Source of the DNA: Intoshia linei
Taxonomy: Eukaryota; Orthonectida; Rhopaluridae
Direction of reading: 5' to 3'
NCBI GenBank assembly: GCA_001642005.1
Contig: LWCA01000350.1
Location: forward strand, 1 to 31,008
Length of the DNA stretch: 31,008 nucleotides
Below the pieces are notes generated by a model. The model saw only the letters and a list, made by a program, of their open reading frames with translations, ran no database searches and was not told where the DNA came from. The stretch's first letter is position 1. Every line of letters begins with the position of its first letter. The translations under genes and the position numbers were made by a program. Below are positions 18,465-28,000 of this stretch, piece after piece.

Positions 18465-21400
18465 TCAATTAAATTTTTCAATTTCATTTGATAGATCCGT
18501 CATAGCAGATTGGTAATCATATTTAACAATTGATGTTCCACAAACAAACATTTGTACTCCAGCCTACGAGAAAATGAACATTATAATTATAACGTTTAGT
18601 TTTATTTGATAATATAAAAGAAAAAAAAATTAATTAATATAAATACCTTATAAGAAATTCCGATATTTGAAACATTTATTCCGCCGTCAATTTGAATTGT
18701 GAAATTTGGAAAATGTGTTTTTATATAAATTACTTTTTCTAAAACTTTTTCCATGAAACTTTGACCACCGAATCCAGGTTCCACGCTCATAATTAAAATG
18801 ACCTGCACTAAATTTGTACACATTTTCAATAAAATGTCGTCAATGTTAGTGTTGGGTTTAAACGCTATTCCGACCTAAACGTTTAAAGTTACATAAAGTT
18901 TTTTACCTCCATTTCCTCTGAAGTCACTTTGTTGATGCAATTTATAATTTCTTGGTTTGTTTTAAAAGCTTCCACATGAAAAACAAATAAATTTGTTTTA
19001 CAATCTGATAGTGGCTTTATCCACTAAATTTTTAATAAAGGTATTAGCTTTTAGTTTTTTCAAAAACTGGTTCGTTTTGAGTAATTTTGGGGACATAATG
19101 TGAAAATACCAGTTAAAAATGAGAATATTCTTAAATTCAACAATTTTTAATCAAAATTTACCAACCCTCAAGGGAAAATCCATAACTGTATATTACACTA
19201 GACAACACTGAAAAATACATCTGCATAAAAATAATACCATCTTGTGGATAATCTAGCGCTGATTTTAATGATATAGTATATTTATAAGTTTTAGTTCATA
19301 TAATCCATTTATTAACACTTTTAATGTTAAAAAAAACAAAGTTTCACTTCAATTCAAAAATTGACCAATTATATTATTCAAAATAATGTTTACTTTAAAA
19401 AAGGTAAATTTTTTTAGTTTGAATATTTATTTATTTATTAATTTAAAATGCATGTCTACGAAATAAACGAAACATATTATTGCTTTTGATGTGGTATATA
19501 TTTGCCAAACACTAAAAAATGTTACTATAACTGATAAATGTAAAAATTTGATAATGTAAATATACAGTTTAATATACGAGAATCAACTTTGAAATCCCTC
19601 AAATCTATACCAAACGTGACATTCGTCTATAATGAGATTTGTGACACCTAGAATATGGAAACATTCAGAAAGTGCGAATGACTGCTATTTCTGTATTCTG
19701 AAAAGAAGAAAACAAACAAATAAATTAAGTCTTTACTCTTATTCGGTCATCAAAAATTCAACTATATAGAATTCCAATGGAAGTATATAATTTAGTTTCA
19801 TCATCCCAGCCATTATCATCTCAAGAAACAGTTTTTCAATGTATACTGAGCAATGTCCAAATTAAATTTATTAAAATATTTTTTTTAAATATCAATAACA
19901 AAAAAATCGAACTAAATATTTTCCGAAAATCTGGATTTAGACACTAGAATGTATTGTTAAAAGGTTCATTATAGCTCATATCAGATGTTCATCCGGTTAA
20001 AGCGCCTGTCGTCAGTTAAATTTTTGTACACCTGTAATTTATTTAATATTCATTTCTTTTTAATTTAAATGTGATCATCTCATTATATACTATAATTAAA
20101 TTGAAAATTAATTGAAATAGCTTAGTTGCTATGATGTTGTCAATCATTATCTTTTGATAGCGAATTGTAAAATTAAAAAGAGAAGTATCATGTTGATCAG
20201 GAAAATTTCAGCTTTTTATTTGTATGGGTGTCATGCAGATCCTCGAAAAAAGTTTTCATTTTGTTGTCTAGTGTTATAGAAAATTTATTAATTATATTTT
20301 TTAGTTTTACTAAAAAATACCAGTATTTATTGGTTTAAAATCAAAATAACTGATTCTTCAAATTTAAATGCTGACCAAAAGGAAATACGATATTGTGCTG
20401 TATTTAAACACAAAATAATGTTTGATTTAAAAAAATTTCTAAAAAAGTGTTTTTAACAATTTTTATTCCACTTATAATTATAATTACTGATTATAAGTCT
20501 ATTAAGTGTAGCTGCAAAGTGTTTTTTAAGAAAAAATGATACCACGTTTCTATGAAAAATCCTTATGAAAAAAGGTTGCATCTCATTGATTTGCCGTTGA
20601 TGCAAATAAAAATGTTAAATTTATAAAACTATATGTACTAACAAAAAAAGGAATATACTCCAAATTTGAAAACGAGATCTACGTTTAAAGCTTACAACAT
20701 TAGAGCCTAATATTAAGAAAATCTGTAAGAATCTTCAGGTCAATCATCTCATTAATTCTAAAAAATAAATAAATTATTATTATTTTTATCACTACATTGT
20801 ATTTTGTAATAATTCGCTCGAATTTCGACAATAAATTGTAATTTATTAAAAAATAATTATAATCAGTGGTGGCTCGTCATAGAGGGCTGTAGGTGTGTAG
20901 GCCCTACTCACTGAAATTCACAATTCAACGGTGTAATAGCTATATTAAAATTCCGATACATTATACATGATTTATATTGACAATTTTAACGACACTGTCA
21001 CTGAAGGAGTTTGTGACATCAAAAAACCATCGAATGGAATTTTTTAAAATAATATCTATTTCTTTTTGCAGCCCACCAATTATTTTATCTATGAGCCGCC
21101 ACTGATTATAATTATAATAGTAAATAATTGAATTAATCATACATTTTTGTGAATGAACTGTTGTATCAACCCCAAAAAATTTGGCCATTAGATTAATAAT
21201 TGGTGCAAATTTTTTTTCAGTAAGCCTAAGATTTTTTAAGAGTGAAGGTGTTTTCAATAGGGTTTAGATCAGGGGAGAACACTGGCCACTGTAAAACGTT
21301 AACCCTATAATAAATATAACATAACTGTAACATAAAAATGTAAATGTCGTTTAATATATTTGTTCACAGTTGGGAAAAGAGCCAAACCTACCAAACTCAA

Positions 21401-22272
21401 AGCAACAGAAAATTAAAATAGACTCTTATAAAACATTTAACGCACGAATCGTGTGAAACGATGAGTAGTGTCATATATCATTTTTTTGAAATATTTTAAT
21501 GATTGTGATTAATATGATGTACAAAACATGTGAATTAATTAACGGTCTGAAAATTAAAAAAAAATTAGTCTGATAGAGCTTATTCCAGTTAATATAAATA
21601 CAAAAGTTAAACCCGCGAAATCTACGCATTCCCGGTGAAAAATAATTTTTAATATATTATCAACCAATATTTTTCAAATATTTCGAATTAAAATAAAAAT
21701 ATTGACCTACAATTTCAAAAAAAATATGGGTGAAAATCTATATACATTCATGTAATTCATTCCTTCGCAATTTTTAAATTTCAAATTCTTATTTTCAACA
21801 TCCACATCATTTAACAAACAAAAAATTAAGATGAAATAATTCAATTAAAGTATAAAGTAATGTGATATGATGGTTCCACCTGACACAAATTTGGGAACCA
21901 CTTTTTTAAAAGATTGATAATAGTAAATAGTAGTATTTCTAAATTAGATTTTCAACGTGAATTTATTTTTTGAGTATAATAAAAATGTGCCCTAGGCAGA
22001 GACAACCTAGTTAAATATATTACCTGTTCTGGATTAGATACCATTAAATGGACATCAAAGAATGCGTTTTGCAGTTCATTTCTTAAACTAGAAATTACTG
22101 GAGGACCAATCGTTAAATTTGGAACAAAATGTCCGTCCATTACATCAAGGTGTAAATAATCTACTCCATTTTTCAATAAATTGTTGCTTGTTTCATACAG
22201 TTTTGATAAATTTGAAGATAAAATTGAAGCACCTATTATATAATTTTTCTTAAAAATGTTTTTAAGTTTCAT
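18465..22272 (-). CDS. RPE: Ribulose-phosphate 3-epimerase
   Basis: Four exons in phase: 22024-22272, 18907-19023, 18647-18874 and 18465-18563, giving 230 aa (typical length about 228). It interconverts ribulose-5-phosphate and xylulose-5-phosphate in the non-oxidative pentose phosphate pathway, in the cytosol. The TIM-barrel signatures are complete: GASILSSNL (14-22), [20 protein letters not shown] (39-58), [12 protein letters not shown] (73-84), [12 protein letters not shown] (151-162), IDGGI (184-188) and CGTSIV. The metal and catalytic positions are intact: His41 and Asp43, His75, and Asp185. Introns are 3000, 32 and 83 bp. The 32-bp one (18875-18906) is among the shortest in the window and the 3-kb one is packed with transposon debris. 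The stop is 31 bp from that of the convergent Rheb-like gene. Confidence 0.96.
20625..20745 (+). repeat. Dispersed repeat family B, copy 2
   Basis: See the shared blocks ACTCCAAATTT, TTTAAAGCTTACAACATTAG and CTGTAAGAATCTTCAGG with 12919-13058; same orientation. Confidence 0.75.
20864..21104. mobile_element. hAT MITE with perfect 8-bp target duplication
   Basis: The 241-bp element starts CAGTGGTGGCTCGTCATAGA and ends TCTATGAGCCGCCACTG, giving inverted ends with few mismatches. ATTATAAT flanks both sides (20856-20863 and 21105-21112). It has no open frame of its own. Its sequence differs from the 8856-9106 family, so at least two MITE families of hAT type have been active. Confidence 0.95.
21105..21310 (-). 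pseudogene. Tc1/mariner transposase C-terminal relic
   Basis: On the minus strand, [18 protein letters not shown] matches the conserved [11 protein letters not shown] block around the last catalytic residue of Tc1/mariner transposases. It is followed by a frameshift near 21245, and the frame then continues [13 protein letters not shown]. Only the C-terminal part remains. A hAT MITE sits at its downstream side. Confidence 0.75.
21550..21780 (+). repeat. Dispersed repeat family A, copy 4 (3' part)
   Basis: Shares TCTGATAGAGCTTATTCCAG, GAAATCTACGCATTCCCGG, AATATATTATCAACCAATAT and ATATGGGTGAAAATCTATAT with the copy in the Rheb intron. Confidence 0.78.
21838..22016 (+). repeat. Dispersed repeat family C, copy 2, with deleted palindromic end
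   Basis: Matches 17405-17600. The palindromic end is shortened to CCTAGGCAGAGACAACCTAG. Its end abuts the donor of epimerase exon 1. Confidence 0.8.
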
Positions 22273-22530
22273 TTTTAATTTTAGTAAAGTTCATTTGGTA
22301 TACATTGGTATTTATATTATTTTCAAATTACAACTTTTAATTTGTCTATTCATGGCATTTAATAATTAAAATATTCTGATTGTTTTTAGTATTAAATCTA
22401 AAATGTCAAGTCAAGACACATATAATGACAATAAATTATCAATTATAATTTTATCATTTTAAAATTATTTTACTTTTAATTATTATATTATAAACTTAAC
22501 AAAATTATTTTAACCCAGTTTATATACATT

Positions 22531-23169
22531 ATGGTCTTTTTTGAAATTATGTAATTTTTTTAAAAATGATAAAAATTTTGTCCGTGAAATGTGTCTAAAA
22601 TATGCGATTTTTTTTAATTAATATAATTAATGTTACATGATCTATGTTATATCTTAAAATTTTAACAAATGCATGAAAACTACGGTGAAAAAAAAGTAAA
22701 GACGCGGAGGTTTTTTGTGAGGAAAATAAAAAATATTTATATAATTCTGCAGCAAATTAAATGGAAATTATTGTCTATATATTTCTTTTTTAAATGTCCA
22801 AAAAAAGTCAAAATTGGAATAGCCCTATTGTACAATAGGGGTGTAATTTTTTATACTTTTTTTCGAAATTTCATGGTCCAAATACTGATAAAGTTGCGTG
22901 TGATAGTTTTATGATAATCGTTTAAAAAAGATTAATTTTTGAAAATTTTTAGTGGAAGAGCTTGCCATTTTAAAAATTTCATACATGTTCTACAAAAACT
23001 AAAATATAACGTCATTTACTGGAATGTTACGATGAGATCCTGTAGTTATGTTTTGAGTGGTCTTGTGTTGTTTGGTTGTTCACTTTGCATCTTTAAATTC
23101 AATTCTACCTCATTTATTTCTATTTTTAGTGACAATTTTTATAAAATTATAAGAACTTTAAACAACTAA
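22531..23169 (+). CDS. Candidate small membrane protein, 78 aa
   Basis: The main exon (22953-23169, after AATTTTTAG) reads GRACHFKNFIHVL, then a hydrophobic helix SYVLSGLVLFGCSLCIF, and ends KIIRTLNN before TAA. It needs two carried bases; a 20-nt first exon (22531-22550, ATGGTCTTTTTTGAAATTAT before GTAATTTT) supplies exactly that phase, with a 402-bp intron. The result is a 78-aa protein with one TM helix. I recognise no family. An internal Met at MRSCSYV could be the true start instead. The frame at 22669-22914 inside the intron looks like chance A+T-rich sequence. Confidence 0.35.
22823..22840. repeat. Perfect 18-bp palindrome
   Basis: CCCTATTGTACAATAGGG is self-complementary with no spacer. 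It lies in the proposed intron of the small membrane protein gene. Could be a hairpin tip, the remnant of a fold-back element, or a protein-binding site; nothing around it decides. Confidence 0.7.
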
Positions 23170-23733
23170 CATGTAGTTTTAAATTTAACATAAAAGTTGT
23201 AAATTTTAATACAAAAAAAGCACACATAAAACATAAAGATTAATGGATTACGGTTTTATACATAACAAGATTTTAATGACATTTGTATTCATCCTAATTG
23301 ACCAGTTTTGGATCTTTTTTGACAATACAAACAATTTGGCTAAAAGGGAATAAAAATAATTTAAAAGTAAGATTTTCTAAGCAATTTCCGTATAATTAAC
23401 CGATAAGTGTTTAATCATCAATGGCAAGATTCACCATTACATTTTTAACTAGTGATGAGAAAATTACAAAAAATATAAATTCATTCTTTCTATTACTGTT
23501 ATTACTACCCGTAATCAAAAATAGACCCCTAAAAAGTTTCTCAAACAATGCCATCAAGTCAGATATAGTCCAAAACTAAAAAAACGTGTATATATAATTT
23601 TCAAATGTGAGATGACACTAAGCCTACGCGCATCCAAGTTTGACAATCATTGCTTAAAACTCTTAAAACGGAAAACGTTTAAAAAGGCACAATGTCATTT
23701 TATATTATATATTATTTCTATATAATTTCAATG

Positions 23734-24322
23734 TTATATTATTACTATCAAAATATTAATAAGTAGCACATGAAATCCAATATAAGCCAAACAAATGATA
23801 ATAATTATGTAAGTCCACTTTTTTTGGTCGTATGAAGAATTGTCTTGTAATCTTTCTAATTGACATTGCTTTAATTTTTCCGTTTCCTCCGCCAGTACTA
23901 TTTTGGCCTTCATAAACAAATCATGAAATGTATCTGAAATAAAAACTAATAATAATTATTCTAATAAGAATAGAAATAAATTGAAATATGGGTTCACAAA
24001 AAATTTTTGAATAAATCTAAAGTAAAGTGTCCAGAAAAATACGTACTATCACTTTTAGTTTATTTGAAATAAATTTTAAGCCGAAAATTTTTATTCGTCA
24101 TCATAGATAAGTAGTTTTGGCTTTAAATTTATCATCAAATAAACTAAAATTGATATTACGTATTTTTTCTGCCCACTTTATCTAAGCATAGAGTAAGGAC
24201 AAGAAAAACAAATTTTTCATCAAATTCTATCAACTTCAGCTCCAACTCTGAAAAAATCCAAATGAACCATCAAATTAAAATTTAAACAACAACAATAACA
24301 TAAATAACTAACCTTTAGTCAT
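23734..24322 (-). CDS. Candidate tail-anchored membrane protein, 69 aa
   Basis: Exon 1 (24313-24322) contributes ATGACTAAAG; exon 2 (23734-23933) follows ATTTCAG, and phase fits (10 + 200 nt = 70 codons). The protein has a charged helical N-terminus (KAKIVLAEETEKLKQCQLER), then a C-terminal hydrophobic helix after KKWTY, ending LINILIVII at the stop. That is the layout of a tail-anchored protein. A pyrimidine-rich TTTTTTCTTTTAG at 24369-24381 (minus strand) precedes the first exon and could be an intron or trans-splice acceptor, so the N-terminus may be longer (frame open through ILVILHFNITSN). Family unknown. The 379-bp intron contains a large inverted repeat. It is divergent from the gene at 24438. 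Confidence 0.5.
24013..24187. repeat. Inverted repeat, ~75-bp arms with ~25-bp loop
   Basis: Left arm 24013-24087 and right arm 24112-24187 pair at roughly 80 per cent: shared blocks TAAAGTG, CAGAAAAATACGTA, TATCA-TTTTAGTTTATTTGA and AAGCC. The loop is ATTCGTCATCATAGATAA-like. Either a fold-back transposon or a long RNA hairpin in the intron of the tail-anchored protein gene. Confidence 0.8.
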
Positions 24323-24437
24323 ATTTGAAGTAATATTGAAATGGAGGATCACCAAGATAATTTCTTGGCAGATGTTTATCACTAAAAGAAAAAATAAAAG
24401 GCAGAATTTAAACTTTAACTTAATTTAAAAAATTTTA

Positions 24438-25021
24438 ATGTCGAAACTAAAAACATTTCAACAATATTATGATGAAACGAAATTACAGCTTAAACTGATT
24501 AAAGAAAAAAATTTCAACTGCTTAGAAAATTTAAACAAAAATATATATGAAAATGAAAAGTACATATGGAGATATATAACGTTTCTAATAATAACAGTTT
24601 TTATTGTTTTAAACATAATTGTCATTACCCTATTACATGTAATATTTTACTTTTAAAATTAATCAAAAGGTAAATATAAAAAATTAAAATAAAATGTACA
24701 TTGTACAATATAATATTTAATTTAGAGAACATGCTATAAATGTGGACTAGTCAAAAACACAAACGTAAGAATCATTTAAATTCTTTCATTTAATTCTTTC
24801 AATTATAGCAAATTATACCCAAACAAAATAAAATTGAAACTGGACCGAAAGTAATGAAACCCACGTCAAAAATAAAAGAGAAAATTAAATGTAATGATAA
24901 AAAGAAAAAGAAACTTGCAAACCCTCAAACAGAATTAAACAAAAATACTCCAAAATATAAAGGCATCGCCAAAGTACAAAATGAACGAATGAATGCTGAT
25001 TATATTATGAAAAATTATTAA
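24438..25021 (+). CDS. Candidate single-pass membrane protein with basic tail, 150 aa
   Basis: Proposed exons 24438-24638, 24726-24764 and 24809-25021, all in phase 0 (151 codons). The N-terminal ~45 residues are a charged helix (QYYDETKLQLKLIKEK), followed by a TM helix (RYITFLIITVFIVLNIIVI). After the first junction come CYKCGLVKN and a strongly basic, Pro-containing tail (KIKEKIKCNDKKKKKL) ending ADYIMKNY. Exons 2 and 3 look genuinely coding, with AATTTAG and AATTATAG acceptors and a GTAAGA donor. The link of exon 1 to exon 2 through CAT|GTAATA is less certain: exon 1 alone is an open 72-aa frame ending at 24656, and exons 2-3 could belong to another gene (CYKC resembles a zinc knuckle). 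Its stop lies 18 bp from that of the convergent TMEM63 gene. Confidence 0.5.
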
Positions 25022-25029
25022 CTAAAAAA

Positions 25030-25035
25030 TTTATT
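25030..25035 (-). terminator. Poly(A) signal AATAAA of the TMEM63-like gene
   Basis: TTTATT on the plus strand, 4 bp beyond the TMEM63 stop codon and 8 bp from the opposing stop. Cleavage downstream would fall inside the last codons of the plus-strand gene. Confidence 0.5.
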
Positions 25036-25039
25036 TAAT

Positions 25040-28000
25040 TTACATTTCTTTTTCAATCATTGTATTGAGCTGTTGTACTACTTTAGGGTTTTGAATTTTT
25101 GATACAACGGAATGTAGAGATTCATAATTCTAAAAAAATTGCATGTAATCTAAAAATCAAAATACCAAATATTCATTGTCAATGTTTTCTCTTTCTTCCT
25201 AAATATACCAATGATGAATATAATATTTTAATTACAAGTAATAATCGTACTCGTTCTATTTTAGCACCATATTTATAATTGTAATAGAGCAAAAATCCCA
25301 TTCCCATCCATATGGAAAATATTAGAAATGAAAATTGAATATATAGTAAAACTTTTTGCTGAGCTAAAATTTTATTGTACAGATAATATTAATTATATAT
25401 TTTACTTTTTCGTACATAATTCAGTAAAAGCATGAAAAATTGTTGAACAATTGTCCCAGAAAACGTGAGAAATAAAGCATTACGATGCATTTTATCTGTT
25501 TTTCGAACAGATACATGCAATGCTTTATATTCATAAAATAAATTGTATCGATCCACAAATTGACGAAACAAGAAATAAAGAAAACCTACATTTTAAAATT
25601 TAAATAATAAACGTTTCCGTTCGTTTGAAGGTTTCACAAAATCCAAGTCTTAAAAATTTACTTTTATAACCCTTTCAAAAGAAATTTAAAATTATTTTAA
25701 TCAAACTCTATTTTGATTTTTTCGTTACGTTTATACATATTATTTTGTACTTTGCTATCTTCGACATACAGATATCAATCAGTCTAAAATTTTATAATTT
25801 CGTAAAACCGCCAAACTGATGTAATATAACATAATAGAAAATGCATTTTAAATTTTTCAAAAGCTATTACTTAATACAATTTATATATGTAAAATTTATT
25901 TCTTAAATACTTTACCAAATATAGTTATTATCGGACAAATTAAACTATATGTAATCACAATTGAACAAATGCAAACCAATTCAGCATAACATTTCCCATA
26001 ATTAAATTGAAATCGTTCCTTCTAATTATATTTTTTAAATTTTATTTTTAACAAATTGGCAATAACAAATAACAGGGTTACCCAACACGTCGATTACTCA
26101 TTTATTCAGAAATAATTATGCATATCAATTTTTTTTATTATAAACTATATATTCTTATAGTTTTCCTGTTACAAGTAATATGTAGTTTGTACAAACAGTA
26201 CCTAGCTCTTTTTGGGGGCTGACGCTTCCGGTAATGTAAAATTAAATTTCACTATTTAGTGTATAATTCAGGGTTCCCACTTTTTTCACGGGGACCGATG
26301 ATAGATGATATAATTTTTATTATTATAATTATAATAATTATTAAAAAAAAATCGATAAAAAACATAATAAATTGAGTTTTAATTTTAGTAAAAATTTTTC
26401 ATGGACCAGTAATGGTCCGCGGACCGGAATTTGGAGCGCTGTTATAATTATTAAGTGGCAATAATTACATCTACAGAAATTTACAATTTTACTGATAAAA
26501 ATGCAAATATTTTAAATTGAAATCAATTTCTCTAAAGCATGGGTCAGCAACCTTTTGTATCTTGTGGGACACGTTTTTATTTCAAAAAATTTTCCGGGCC
26601 GAGTTTTGAAAATTTACACATGATATATTTCAATTTTAAAAAAAGAGAAATGGATTGAGATGATTTTATTTAAAAAAAAAAGGAAATTGGGTTTTGCCTT
26701 GAATGATTTTTTAAATATATGATAAAACACATACATTCAATTTTATATAAGTAAAGGGTTCAATCTTTTAAAAGCTAATTAAAATTTGAATAATTGCTGT
26801 TAATAAATTGACGTTTACTTTTGAATTATAAATGTAACTTTTATAAATTTATCAAACATATCTAAAATTAACTTTTGGCCCATTTGATAACATATTAAAA
26901 TTCGTTTTTGACCAGTAACATGTGGATTTCTGAGATTGAAATGAATCTGAAATTTTTCTCTAGTTCAACTGGAATTCATTTCAATGTCTACATCAGACTA
27001 ATCCTTTTGTAAAAAATTAAAGGTCAATGATATCCAAACATTTTACTGTTGAAGCGCGCCCAATACCTAAAATTTTTTTTTACCATTTCAAATCGATTTA
27101 CACGAAAAATTTCACTGGGTTTTGCTGGAATAGTCTCCCCAAAAAATGTGGACCCAAATGTTAAAACATTATCAAAATGACCATACAAAACGTTTGGTGA
27201 TTTGTTTGTTTGAAGTCTATAGAATCTATAAGGGTGTCAATTATTCGGCCTCGGGCCATGTACGCCCCCCCCCCCCNAAGGGTGTCAATTATTCGGCCTC
27301 GGGCCATGTACGCCCCCCCCCCCCAATTATGGAATGTGCGGTCCGCGTTATAATATAAATTTTTATTTTTTACACATATTTCTTATTTTACAGTTTTTTC
27401 ATATATTTTTATTAATTTATTTATTCATTATTACAATTTGAACATTATTTGTACACTTACTTCATTTTTATTGTTTCATATTTCATTTTATGAATTAAAA
27501 TTATTATAAATTAATTAAATCTCTTAGTTTTAACATAATTTTTTGAGTACAGATTTTTTTTCACATTTGGCCCTCCAAGCAAATTGAGTCTGACACCCCT
27601 GGTATAGATAATGTAGCTTTTCGGCTGAATTGATGAAAAGGTTGTGCACTCTGCACTAAACTATCATTAAGCACAATTTCGGAACCACCGTTCTAGATCA
27701 TTGGAGTAAAAGCCTTAATTATAACGCAAATATGTGTATATTACAAAAATAAATAATTATAAAATAATAATAACCTCTGAAATTAATCGTCTTTCAACAG
27801 ACGATTTCGATCCCATAATTTTAACAAAATATAACAACAAATCTGGTATTCTCAGTAATTCAACACAACATCCAATAAAGCAGTTGGTAATGAGATAGTT
27901 CACGAAAAATGAAGAAGACGTAAAAGAAAATACTTTACTAAATTGATTTTATTAATTGTAATGTACTACCATGTATAATACTAATTAATAATTATTAACA

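Larger units (their letters stand above)
19024..22023 (-). other. Epimerase intron 1, transposon-filled
   Basis: 3000 bp without an additional exon of this gene. Holds a CCAACCCTCAAGGG tract (about 19145-19180), repeat family B (20625-20745), a hAT MITE (20864-21104) inserted beside a Tc1/mariner relic (21105-21310), family A (21550-21780) and family C (21838-22016). The last ends only about 8 bp from the splice donor of exon 1. Confidence 0.8.
26022..27774 (-). other. TMEM63 intron with three or more transposon fragments
   Basis: 1753 bp holding a degraded family C end (about 26165-26225), a hAT MITE (26269-26441), another hAT-like start at 26539 (CATGGGTCAGCAACCTTTTG) and an element of the GGGTGTCA type (27230-27600) with an assembly flaw. 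No exon of the channel is missing here by phase. Confidence 0.75.

Noticed and set aside
22669-22914. 81-aa plus-strand frame, Lys/Phe-rich
   Set aside because: Composition is that of random A+T-rich DNA, it contains the palindrome and it lies in the proposed intron of the neighbouring gene.
24726-24764. Reading CYKCGLVKN as the second zinc knuckle of an RNase P Rpp21/Rpr2 protein
   Set aside because: Only one Cys pair is visible, and no upstream exon with the first pair or the conserved N-terminal helix could be found.
27146-27358. 70-aa open frame across the N
   Set aside because: It runs through the duplicated assembly flaw and a hAT element; the repeated peptide is an artefact.
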